A program made the translations under genes and the position numbers. The notes under the pieces were generated by a model. That model was not told the origin of the DNA and made no database searches. It saw only the letters and a program-made list of their open reading frames with translations. A stretch of 64,000 bases of DNA from contig CAYUSB010000025.1 of assembly GCA_964447205.1 (NCBI GenBank), positions 1 through 64,000 of the forward strand, given 5' to 3'. Origin of the DNA: JAEUKH01 sp964447205. GTDB taxonomy: Bacteria; Myxococcota_A; Polyangia; Polyangiales; Ga0077539. Each line of letters begins with the position of its first letter. Within the stretch, counting starts at the first letter, position 1. Of the stretch, positions 17,995 through 25,840 are shown one piece after another.

Positions 17995-18141
17995 TCAGGT
18001 GGTGATCTCGCCGCCCGCTTCGGGGTCGACGCAGGCTCCGGTGTCCTTGGTGCAGGTCAGGCTGAAGGCCTCCAGGGGGAGGTCTTCCAAGACCTGGGGC
18101 GGCTCGTACGGAGCCGCTGGGGAAATAACAAGTTCGCTCAT
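17995..18141 (-). CDS. Candidate RiPP precursor peptide (48 aa)
   Basis: This is a small gene with ATG 18141 and TGA at 17995-17997. GAGGAG lies 12 nt upstream, and the gene starts 32 nt after the large lipoprotein gene. The N-terminal half is leader-like: YEPPQV (residues 12-17) fits the YxxPxL/V motif bound by PqqD-type recognition elements in lasso and related peptides, followed by acidic LEDLPLEAF. The C-terminal core, from about residue 29, is short, hydrophilic and has exactly two cysteines (TCTKDTGAC, Cys30 and Cys37). Radical SAM/SPASM, PqqD, kinase and peptidase genes lie upstream on the same strand. The exact modification is unknown: a thioether, disulfide or phosphorylated product are options. 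Confidence 0.75.
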   Translation of the reverse strand: MSELVISPAAPYEPPQVLEDLPLEAFSLTCTKDTGACVDPEAGGEITT

Positions 18142-18173
18142 GGGAAGGGGTGTCTCCTCAACCGGGGGTCAAA

Positions 18174-21100
18174 TCAGCGCACGATGTAGATGCCGCTCGT
18201 ACCGACGGGCTGTCCGTACGCCGCGTCGACGAAGCCGTCGCCGTCGAAGTCGCCGATCCACTGGAAGGTGACGATGGGCTGGCCGCCAGGAGCTGAGATG
18301 CTGAAGAAGGTCTCCGCATTCGTGGCCGTCGCCGTGGTCCAGTCGACGCGGTCGGCGAAGGCCGAAGCCCGGGGATCCTGCCCCCCCACCGTGCTGGCCG
18401 ACACCAGGAGCTCGGCCCCCGTCGGAGACGGCGACCGCAGGGCGGGGCGCGGCGACCGCGGGTCGGTGATGCTCCCGACGTTGTTGCCAAACACGTCGGA
18501 GGGGCTCGGGCCCCCCGGAATGGTCGGGCCGGCCGTGAGGCCCCCCTGGGCGTTGCCGAAGAAGAGCGACACGGCCCCGGCCCCCGCGCCCGTGCCCACG
18601 GCCAGGTCGCTGCGGCCGTCGCGGTTGATGTCCCCGACGCCCGCCCCAAGCCAGCGTCGGGCCCCAGGCGCCGCCCCGTCAAAGCGGAAGCTGTTGTCGG
18701 CGTGGGTGAGGGCCAGGGGGGTCATGGCCGCGCGCCCGGCGAAGACGAACACCGCCCCGGCCTGGAAGATGTTGCCCCCGCCGACGATGAGGTCTTCGCG
18801 GGTGTCGTTGCCCACCAGACGCCCACCCCCCGCGAGGTACCGCCCGAAGGCCATCACCGTGGTGTCGGTGTTACGAATGGTGACGTTGGCGTCGGTCGGG
18901 GCGAGGGTGGCCGGCCAGGTGCTGCGGCCGAAGTACACCAGCACCGTCCCGCGGCCGTTGGAGGGCATGTTGGTGGTGCTCGACGCGGAGACGGCCAGGT
19001 CGTTGACGCCGTCGCCGTCGAAGTCGCCCACACGCCCGAGTGCCGTCCCGAGACGCCCCGCGGCAAACTCGCCCGTGCCTCCGCCGATGGTCACGTCGGC
19101 CTCGGAGGCCTGATAGAAGCCCGGAGCCGCCCGCCAGGTCGTGCGCCCGAAGAAGATGTAGACCGTGCCCGGCCCCGCCGGCGAGAAGGTCGACTCGCCG
19201 ATGGCGATGTCGCCCCGGCCGTCGCCGTTGATGTCGCCGAGGGAGGCCACCGTCACGCCGAAGCGGTTGCCGGCCGAGCCGCGAAACTCCGCGTAGCCCG
19301 TGGGGGTCGGACCGGCCCGGTTGCCGAAGTACACCCGGGCCACCCCCGTCGGGGTGGTCGAGCTCGTGCCCACCACCACGTCGTCGAGGCCGTCGCCGTT
19401 GACGTCGAAGCCGCCGGAGATGGCCTCGCCCAGACCTGCCACCGGGTCGCGGATGGGATTGTTGATGAGCTGCGAGGCGATGGGACCCGCGATGGCCACG
19501 GTGGGGCTGGTATTGCCCGCCGCGTCGATCGAACGGATGGCAAACCAGACGTTGCGCCCGAGCAGGAAACCTGGGGCGTCAAACGAGTTGGGCGTGCCCG
19601 GGGCGCCCGGCACCACGGTGTTGGAGATGACCCCGGCCGTGTTGTAGTTGCCTGGGGTGATCTGCGAAGGAGCCCAGCGGATCTCGTAGCGCCCGACGGC
19701 CCGGGTGCCTCCCCCGGAGGGGTTGGGGTCGCTGGCGTCGGGCCAGGACAAGCGGACGGTGCCTGCCCGACGGGCCGAGGCCGGGGTCGTGGGCACCGCC
19801 AGCATCAGGCTCGGAGGGGGCGACGGGCGTTGGGTGTCGACCCGCACGGAGATGGTGGACTCCGCCGCGCCCCGCGAGGGCACCTCGGCGGTGCGGGCCA
19901 GGAGGGTCACCACGTCGCCTTCGGGGAGCGGAACCCCCGCGAAGGTCACCCGGCCTCCAGCCAGCACCACGGCCGTCTGGGGCGGGCCGCCGTTGACGGT
20001 GAGGGACACCTGGGTGCCCAGGGGGGCGTCGGTGTTGAGGGTGATGTTGATCGTGCGGCTGCCGGTGATGGACGCCCCGGCCAGCGGGGAGACGAAGGCC
20101 AGGGTCGGCGGGTTGGCCACGGTGAAGTTGCACATCCCCGTGGTGGTCCCGACGTTGCCCGCCGGGTCGACGGCACGCAGGGCCGCCGCGGTGACCCCAG
20201 GCCGCAGGGCCACGCCCGCGAAGCGCCCGCCCCCGCCCGGCGAGGTGGCCTCGTTGAGCGTGAGGGTCGTGGGCATCTCGCCCATACGGGTGAGGGTGAG
20301 GGTGACGGGATAGGTGTCGCTCGTGACCGTGATGTCGGTGACGGCCGAGCCGTCCATCTGGGTGGGGCGCACGAGGCTGTTGCAACCGAAGACGTTGAGG
20401 GCCGGGGGGTTGCTGTCGACGTAGAACAGCGACGGGGCCGAGCTCCCGACGTCGCCGGCGGTATCGGTGACCGCCACCCGGGCCGTGGGCCCCGTCGGCG
20501 GCGGCGCGTCGGGCCGCGTGCGCGCGGGGAACGACTGCGGCAGGGTGACCCCCGTAAACCGCGCGATGCCGACGAGCCCCATGCCCATGCTGGCGCAGGG
20601 GTCGCCCGCCATGGTGGGCATCACGGCCGCCATGGCCGTGGGCATGGTGGTGCCATTGAGGAAGAGCTGGGCCATCCCCGCGGTGCGATCGGTGCAGGCC
20701 ACCACGTTGGTTTGCAGGCCCGCGAGGCCCGGGTTGGAGTCGGCCGCAGCGTTGAGGAAGGTGCTCGGATCGGTGGCGACAAACGCCGCCGGGGCGACCA
20801 CCCGGACGCTGGGCAGGCTCGACTGGCAGCTCAGGCCGGTGATGACCCGGCGGGTCTCGTTGCCGGCCGCGTCCTGGGTGCGGACCTCCACGTCAAAGGA
20901 GGCGCTCCCGTCGGGGCAGGTCACCTCGACGCAGGCCTCCTGGGCGGGCTGGACGGGCACCGTGGTGCAGCCGGCCATGTCGGGCATCGCGCCCGCCACC
21001 GCGGCGCAGACCTGCTGGCCCGACGCGTCGCTGAGGGCGCAGACCTGAAACTGAACCCCCGGACGCATGGTGTTGGTGTCGGACGACAGGCCGATGGTCG

Positions 21101-22001
21101 AGGCCGCCATCGGGCGCACCGCCGTGAGGGACGGCGGGGTCGCGTCGACGGTGAACATGCTCGCGGCGCTGGTGCCGACGTTGTTGGCCCGGTTGGTACA
21201 GGTGGCCTGGACCGTGTACATCCCGTCGGGGGCCAAGGCCACGTTGGGGAAGGTCACCATGCCGCCCATGGCCGTGCCCCGCAGGGGCGACAGGCGCCCG
21301 GTCACGGCGAGCTGGACGGGCTGGCCGTCTTCGATGTCGGTGCCGACCACGAAGTTGATCGCGAAGGGCATCCCCATGGGGGCGGTGCTGTCGCGGGCGA
21401 GCAGGGTCGAGCGGTCGGGGGCGGTGATCTGACAGCGCGGGGTGGCGCAGCTCACCGAGGTCGAGGCCGTGGCGCACGGGGTCGAGACGCCCTCGACGCG
21501 CACCTCGAGGGTCACCGTGCCCGCGGTGTCGAACGACACGTTGGGGAAGGTGACCGTCGGCCCCATCACCCGCGCCGTGCCGGCCGTGAGGCCGTTGACC
21601 CGCAGCTCGAGCTGCGTCCCGACGGCGGCCCCGGTCGCGACCTGGACGTTGTAGGTGAAGCCGTTGGAGCAGTTTTGGTCGAGGTCGTCGGCCACCCCCA
21701 GGACCGCGCTCGCCATGGGGCGCAGGATCTCGATGCCGGGGCACATTGGCACGACGGGGACATCGGCCGCGTCGGGCCCGATGGGGACATCGGCCGCGTC
21801 GGGCCCGATGGGGACATCGGCCGCGTCGAACACGTCGGGCCCGCTGCTGTCGCCCGCATCGGCCATGCCCTCGTCGCCGGGGGTGCCCGCGTCGGCGTCG
21901 GGCTCGGGGCCGCCGACCACCGAACGCCCCGTACACCCCACCACTCCGCTCAATGTCCCGAGCGTTGCAAGCAACACCCCAAACCGTGTCAACCTCGGCA
22001 T
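18174..22001 (-). CDS. Large lipoprotein with Ig-like domains and FG-GAP repeats
   Basis: ATG 22001 follows GAGGAAGG at 7 nt. The lipobox SGVVGC puts the anchor at Cys23. A DAADVPIGP repeat follows (about residues 58-85), then several Ig-like/Big-type domains with paired cysteines (about 90-700), a fibronectin-III-like stretch, and an FG-GAP propeller from about residue 855 (GGFDVNGDGLDDVVVG, GDINGDGRGDIAIG, GDINRDGRSDLAVG). It should sit on the outer membrane facing out or in the periplasm. It lies between the radical SAM gene and the precursor peptide, all on one strand, so it could belong to the RiPP locus as a surface partner or be a bystander. Confidence 0.82.
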   Translation of the reverse strand: MPRLTRFGVLLATLGTLSGVVGCTGRSVVGGPEPDADAGTPGDEGMADAGDSSGPDVFDAADVPIGPDAADVPIGPDAADVPVVPMCPGIEILRPMASAVLGVADDLDQNCSNGFTYNVQVATGAAVGTQLELRVNGLTAGTARVMGPTVTFPNVSFDTAGTVTLEVRVEGVSTPCATASTSVSCATPRCQITAPDRSTLLARDSTAPMGMPFAINFVVGTDIEDGQPVQLAVTGRLSPLRGTAMGGMVTFPNVALAPDGMYTVQATCTNRANNVGTSAASMFTVDATPPSLTAVRPMAASTIGLSSDTNTMRPGVQFQVCALSDASGQQVCAAVAGAMPDMAGCTTVPVQPAQEACVEVTCPDGSASFDVEVRTQDAAGNETRRVITGLSCQSSLPSVRVVAPAAFVATDPSTFLNAAADSNPGLAGLQTNVVACTDRTAGMAQLFLNGTTMPTAMAAVMPTMAGDPCASMGMGLVGIARFTGVTLPQSFPARTRPDAPPPTGPTARVAVTDTAGDVGSSAPSLFYVDSNPPALNVFGCNSLVRPTQMDGSAVTDITVTSDTYPVTLTLTRMGEMPTTLTLNEATSPGGGGRFAGVALRPGVTAAALRAVDPAGNVGTTTGMCNFTVANPPTLAFVSPLAGASITGSRTINITLNTDAPLGTQVSLTVNGGPPQTAVVLAGGRVTFAGVPLPEGDVVTLLARTAEVPSRGAAESTISVRVDTQRPSPPPSLMLAVPTTPASARRAGTVRLSWPDASDPNPSGGGTRAVGRYEIRWAPSQITPGNYNTAGVISNTVVPGAPGTPNSFDAPGFLLGRNVWFAIRSIDAAGNTSPTVAIAGPIASQLINNPIRDPVAGLGEAISGGFDVNGDGLDDVVVGTSSTTPTGVARVYFGNRAGPTPTGYAEFRGSAGNRFGVTVASLGDINGDGRGDIAIGESTFSPAGPGTVYIFFGRTTWRAAPGFYQASEADVTIGGGTGEFAAGRLGTALGRVGDFDGDGVNDLAVSASSTTNMPSNGRGTVLVYFGRSTWPATLAPTDANVTIRNTDTTVMAFGRYLAGGGRLVGNDTREDLIVGGGNIFQAGAVFVFAGRAAMTPLALTHADNSFRFDGAAPGARRWLGAGVGDINRDGRSDLAVGTGAGAGAVSLFFGNAQGGLTAGPTIPGGPSPSDVFGNNVGSITDPRSPRPALRSPSPTGAELLVSASTVGGQDPRASAFADRVDWTTATATNAETFFSISAPGGQPIVTFQWIGDFDGDGFVDAAYGQPVGTSGIYIVR
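21756..21828. repeat. 27-bp tandem repeat within the lipoprotein linker
   Basis: A 27-bp unit begins GGGGACATCGGCCGCGTCGG at 21756 and 21783, with a partial third copy at 21810. It encodes the repeated Asp-Ala-Ala-Asp-Val-Pro-Ile-Gly-Pro linker after the lipoprotein signal. In-frame length changes are possible by slippage. Confidence 0.8.
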
Positions 22002-22122
22002 TGGTCAGCCTTCCTCGTTGGTCCGATAGTCCATGCTGAAAATTCTGCGGGAGGGGATGTACCACGTCCGGGGGTTTCGCTCCCATCCCCGCGACGATCG
22101 TACAGTCCCCACGCGCTACACC

Positions 22123-23436
22123 CTACCGCGCGGCCATCGTGCGCCCCAGGCGCAACGGGACCAGGGCCTCGTGGCCTTCCGCCACCATAATCAATCGCCC
22201 CGGTCGAATCCAGGGGAATTGCGCCGCCAGGGCCTCGTCGGCGGCGGTGATTACATCGGGCACGGGCCGCAAACGGCCGGGGGCCTCGATGGCGTAGGGC
22301 CCCACCGTGGGAGCCCGGTCGGGGGCGCACCCCGGGGCCGGGGCGAGCACCTCGACGGCCTCGACCTCGAGCCCCGCGGCGTAGCGGGCCCGGGCCCGGG
22401 CGCAGGCGCTCGGGTAGGGGCCGAGGTAGTCGCCGCCCTCGTGCAGGGCCGTGGCGTGGCAACGTTTGCAGGCCGTGAGCAGGGCGCAGTCGCGGCACCC
22501 GTGGACGTCGCCCAACGTAAGACCACGAAACAGCGGAACCTCCGGGGCCGAAGCCAGCAGGGCCCCGAGCCGTTGGGTCGCGAGGTTGCCCATCACCACG
22601 GGGGTGTCGGTGCAGGGCAGGACGTCGCCGTTGGGGAGCACCACGAGGCCCGTGGCCCCCACCCCGCAGGCCGCGTGACCGAGGCGGGTCAGTTGCCGGG
22701 CGGCCTCGTCTTCGGCGGGGAGCCATCCCTTGAGGAGCCCTGCTTTTTGTAGTTGGGCCGCGTCGGCGGCCAGGCCCAGGGGCTTGAGGTTGCCGTCTTC
22801 CATGGCGGTGAGGTCGGTCCCTCCGGCGTACCCGCACCCGAGGGACAGGGCCAGGGCCTTGACCCCCGCGGCCCCTTCGGGGCAGAGGGCCACCATGGGG
22901 CACTTGAGGATCACCCGCACCCCGCGGGCCCGCAGGGCCTTGACCCCGCGCATCGTACGCGCCCACGACCCGGGGACCCGGGTGACGGCGTCGTGCTCCT
23001 CGGGCAGGGTGGAGTAGAGGCTGACGTGGACCTCGTGCAGCCCCACTCCGGCCAGGGTGTCGGCCAGGGCGTCGTCGACGAGGAAGGCGTTGGTGTAGAG
23101 ACGCACCGCGAACCCCCGGGACCGGGCGTGCCGCAGGATGTCGACGAGGTCGGGCCGCAGGGTGGCCTCGCCCCCCGAGACGTTGAGGGTGAGGACCCCC
23201 GCGGCGGCCATGTCGTCGAGGACGGCCTTGACCTCGTCGAGGCTGAGCTCGCCCTTGAGCCCCTGAACCTGATAACAGTGGGCGCAGGCGTGGTTGCAGC
23301 GGTCGGCGATCTGCAGGTGCATCCCGAGGGGAGCCCCCCGTTTGGCCGCCAGGGCCCCGAGGAGGTGGGCCCCATGGGAGTAGCGCCCCGACCCTGTGGA
23401 CCCGGAGCCCTCGCCGTGGACGTTGCACTCGCTCAC
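22123..23436 (-). CDS. Radical SAM/SPASM peptide maturase
   Basis: The start is GTG 23436, overlapping the PqqD stop (GTGA); the longer open frame upstream is the PqqD gene's shadow. Residues 47-54 CNHACAHC are the CxxxCxxC motif for the SAM-binding 4Fe-4S cluster, followed by LNVSGGEATLRPDL (GGE motif). A C-terminal SPASM-type region holds many cysteines (CGVGATGLVVLPNGDVLPC ... CRDCALLTACKRC) for auxiliary clusters. The enzyme should modify the neighbouring precursor by SAM radical chemistry, as in PqqE, sactionine or mycofactocin maturases. An extra 80 or so residues at the C-terminus follow the SPASM cysteines. Confidence 0.88.
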   Translation of the reverse strand: MSECNVHGEGSGSTGSGRYSHGAHLLGALAAKRGAPLGMHLQIADRCNHACAHCYQVQGLKGELSLDEVKAVLDDMAAAGVLTLNVSGGEATLRPDLVDILRHARSRGFAVRLYTNAFLVDDALADTLAGVGLHEVHVSLYSTLPEEHDAVTRVPGSWARTMRGVKALRARGVRVILKCPMVALCPEGAAGVKALALSLGCGYAGGTDLTAMEDGNLKPLGLAADAAQLQKAGLLKGWLPAEDEAARQLTRLGHAACGVGATGLVVLPNGDVLPCTDTPVVMGNLATQRLGALLASAPEVPLFRGLTLGDVHGCRDCALLTACKRCHATALHEGGDYLGPYPSACARARARYAAGLEVEAVEVLAPAPGCAPDRAPTVGPYAIEAPGRLRPVPDVITAADEALAAQFPWIRPGRLIMVAEGHEALVPLRLGRTMAAR

Positions 23437-23753
23437 GACGGCCCCCCGGAGGCCTGTGGGCAGGCTTCTTCGAGGGCCTCGTCGGCGGGCCCGACGGTGA
23501 GCATCCCGCGGCCCCGCAGGTCGCTCACGAAGACCTGGACGTCGCGCTCGGCCACGGCCCGGTCGACCCCGTACCGGGCGCAGAGGGCCTCGGCGAGCTC
23601 GGCCTCGCTGGTGGCGTCGCAGCGCTCCCACAGAAAACCGCCCACCTGATTGAGGAGGCGCACACGATTGACCTCCAACGAGATGATCGTGACCTGATCG
23701 TCGACCCAACGCCACACCGCGTCGGGGGCTCGACGTACAACCTGCCTCGTCAT
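23433..23753 (-). CDS. PqqD-family peptide chaperone (RiPP recognition element)
   Basis: This is a 106-aa protein from ATG 23753, which overlaps the kinase stop by 4 nt. It has the PqqD fold pattern: an N-terminal strand, then ISLEVNRVRLLNQVGGFLWERCD (strand-turn-helix with the invariant NQVG-FLWE) and a winged-helix C-terminal half ending VSDLRGRGML. PqqD proteins bind leader peptides and present them to the radical SAM enzyme encoded next door. The leader motif YEPPQV in the 48-aa peptide is the expected ligand. Confidence 0.88.
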   Translation of the reverse strand: MTRQVVRRAPDAVWRWVDDQVTIISLEVNRVRLLNQVGGFLWERCDATSEAELAEALCARYGVDRAVAERDVQVFVSDLRGRGMLTVGPADEALEEACPQASGGPS

Positions 23754-24541
23754 AAAACGCTCTCCCAGGAAGCCAACACAGACCGGAGCACCTGCCACGC
23801 CCCTTCGGGCCGCGACACCCGCAGTCGGGCTCCGGGCAGGGATGCCAGAAGCTCCAAGGCTATCATAGCCCGTTGAGGGGCGAAGGGATCGGCCCCCCGT
23901 GGTCGCGCACAGGCCCGCATGACAAGCGTCGTTGCGCCGCCGCGGGGGCCCCATTCAAATATGCCCCCTGGCCCGGTGGGGTCGTCGGCCCGGAGCAGCT
24001 CGACCAGGAGGCCGACGGGGACCTGGCCCGGGGCGTCGAGGCTGGGGTCGGGGTCGCCGGCGAAGGGCAGGGCCCAGGCCCCCCCGGGGCCGGCCAGCAC
24101 GGCGTTGTGGGCGAACGAGGCCTCCCCCGCGGCCCGGGCCAGGGTGGTCTTGCCCGTTCCGGGGGGGGCGAGGAGGAGGGCGAGGGAGCGGGGACCACGT
24201 ACAGCCGCGGCGTGCACGGCCACGGCCCCGACCCGGGGCGCGTCGCGACAGACGAGCTCGCCAAGCGCCGCGAGGAGCCCCCGGCCCGGCCACCGCGGGC
24301 TGTACGGCAGGACCCGCACCCGGTCGCCCTCCGGGGCTGACTCGAGGCGAAACCCGTTGCCGGTCTGGGGGCCTTCGAGGGCGTCGTTCCAGAGGGGGGC
24401 GGGGGTGAAGGAGATGGGGACGGGGGCGGCCTCGACCCGACCCGCGCGGGCGACGTACCCAACCAGGACGGGCGGCAGCTCTGCCTCCGTCACCCCCTCC
24501 ATGCGATACGCGAGGGGCCCGAAGACCACGGTGACGCTCAT
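23750..24541 (-). CDS. HprK-like P-loop kinase, possibly degenerate
   Basis: This is a 263-aa protein from ATG 24541. The Walker A is APPGTGKT (125-132), within a beta-strand context (SLALLLAPPGTGKTTLARAA) resembling the HPr-kinase fold. Where its neighbour has SDD after the P-loop, this one has AHN (144-146), so a catalytic acidic pair seems missing. Family members sit beside PqqD and nucleotidyltransferase genes. It overlaps the upstream kinase and the downstream PqqD gene by ATGA. It may bind ATP as a partner subunit rather than phosphorylate. Confidence 0.75.
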   Translation of the reverse strand: MSVTVVFGPLAYRMEGVTEAELPPVLVGYVARAGRVEAAPVPISFTPAPLWNDALEGPQTGNGFRLESAPEGDRVRVLPYSPRWPGRGLLAALGELVCRDAPRVGAVAVHAAAVRGPRSLALLLAPPGTGKTTLARAAGEASFAHNAVLAGPGGAWALPFAGDPDPSLDAPGQVPVGLLVELLRADDPTGPGGIFEWGPRGGATTLVMRACARPRGADPFAPQRAMIALELLASLPGARLRVSRPEGAWQVLRSVLASWESVL

Positions 24542-25416
24542 GTCCCCGACGGGCTCCCAATGGCCGCCCGGGCCATGTCGAGCACGGGGCTCTCCAGGGT
24601 CAACACCCACCGGGTCACCGGGACCTCCCCGGCCACCGACATCAGGGCGTCGAGGACCCCGACAGCCCCCGCGTCGCCCGGGGTAAAATACACCCCGCAT
24701 CGCACGAGAGAGGCCACCGCCCTCGGCCGCGCCACCGCCTCCTGCCGCACCGCCTCCCCCTTCCCCAACAGAACCACCCCCCGCAACGGAGCCCTCTGGG
24801 CCCGCGGGGCCCTGCGATACTCCCCCACAAACGGCAGGCTGTGGGCCATCCATACGCCCCCCGCCTCGCGGGTGAGGGCCACCTGGTCGTCCGACAGGAT
24901 CCCCGCGTGCGGCAGCTTGCGGGCCGTGGTGGTCTTTCCGCCCCCCGACACCGCCGCGAAGACCAGGGCCCCGGCGGCAAACCCCGGGTCGCACTCCGCC
25001 CACCCGCACGCGTGCACCAGGACGCCCCCCCGCCGCGGCAGGACGTAGGCCATCAAGAGCCGCAGGGGCGTGTCGAGGGGGGTCGGGTCTTGCACGGGCT
25101 CCAGCCCCCGGGGCGAGGGCCGGGCCCGCACCGTCAGGGTGCGCCGGGCCGGGTCGAGCACCGTCACGTCCGTCTGCCGGGTGTACACCACCCGCTCCCC
25201 CTCGCGCCGAACCGCCACCCCCGGAAACACCCCCGCCCCCTCGGGCACCTCCCACCGCCCCTCGGCCACCTCCACCCGCACCGTCCACGCCGGGTCTTCG
25301 TCAAGCTCCTGGACGAAAAACTCCCCAAACCGCGCCGTGACGTGATCCGGGTCGCAAGGCCCCACGATCTCCGCCCGCACCCCGACCCCCGCCAACCGCA
25401 GACTCCGCGCGATCAT
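24538..25416 (-). CDS. HprK-like P-loop serine kinase
   Basis: This is a 292-aa protein whose C-terminal half carries Walker A SGGGKT (157-162) and LSDDQVAL (174-181), which matches the P-loop and acidic motif of HPr kinase/phosphorylase relatives. HprK-like kinases in lasso clusters phosphorylate a C-terminal Ser of the product, and others are linked to PqqD. The precursor here ends in Thr-Thr, a possible acceptor (speculation). It overlaps its neighbours on both sides by ATGA. Confidence 0.8.
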   Translation of the reverse strand: MIARSLRLAGVGVRAEIVGPCDPDHVTARFGEFFVQELDEDPAWTVRVEVAEGRWEVPEGAGVFPGVAVRREGERVVYTRQTDVTVLDPARRTLTVRARPSPRGLEPVQDPTPLDTPLRLLMAYVLPRRGGVLVHACGWAECDPGFAAGALVFAAVSGGGKTTTARKLPHAGILSDDQVALTREAGGVWMAHSLPFVGEYRRAPRAQRAPLRGVVLLGKGEAVRQEAVARPRAVASLVRCGVYFTPGDAGAVGVLDALMSVAGEVPVTRWVLTLESPVLDMARAAIGSPSGT

Positions 25417-25814
25417 CCCGGCCTCGTTGCCACAAGACCCCGAGCCCGTTCAACCCCGCGCCGGACCTGGCCGTACAGGGCCCGCAGCACGAGGCCCGCC
25501 GTCGGCCTCCCGCGGTACCACGGCGGGGCCATCACCACCCTCGCCCGCCCGAGGACCTCCCCGTCGGACACCACCCCGTCGTCGCGCCACCGGGCGTCGC
25601 CCGCACACCGCCACCCCGCCCCCTCCCGACGCAGCACCCGATGCACCACCAGCCCCCCGCGGCGGACAAACACCCCGAGGTCGCCCACCCGGAGGGCCTC
25701 CGCCCCGCAGGCCGTCACCTCCACCGTCGACCCGTCGCGCACCGCGGGCCACATCGACGAACCCCGGGCCACAAAACGCACCCGTCGCCCCGCCCGCAAG
25801 GCCTCCACCAGCAT
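25413..25814 (-). CDS. S24/S26 signal-peptidase-like protein, possible leader protease
   Basis: I use ATG 25814 (GAGG about 11 nt upstream); GTG 25838 would add eight residues. The motif GSSMWP (Ser20) is the nucleophile box of type I signal peptidases. VVHRVL (His58) and AGDARW (Asp73) match the Ser-His-Asp arrangement of SipW/Sec11-type rather than Ser-Lys enzymes. At 133 aa it lacks an obvious membrane anchor. Its place at the head of the kinase-PqqD-radical SAM chain suggests it cuts the leader off the peptide. Confidence 0.7.
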   Translation of the reverse strand: MLVEALRAGRRVRFVARGSSMWPAVRDGSTVEVTACGAEALRVGDLGVFVRRGGLVVHRVLRREGAGWRCAGDARWRDDGVVSDGEVLGRARVVMAPPWYRGRPTAGLVLRALYGQVRRGVERARGLVATRPG

Positions 25815-25840
25815 CGCGTCGGTGACCTCGCCCCGCACCC

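Noticed and set aside
18702..22190. A 1162-codon plus-strand open frame opposite the FG-GAP lipoprotein
   Set aside because: It mirrors the opposite gene's repeats (His/Gly/Arg-rich, no domains). High GC keeps antisense frames open.
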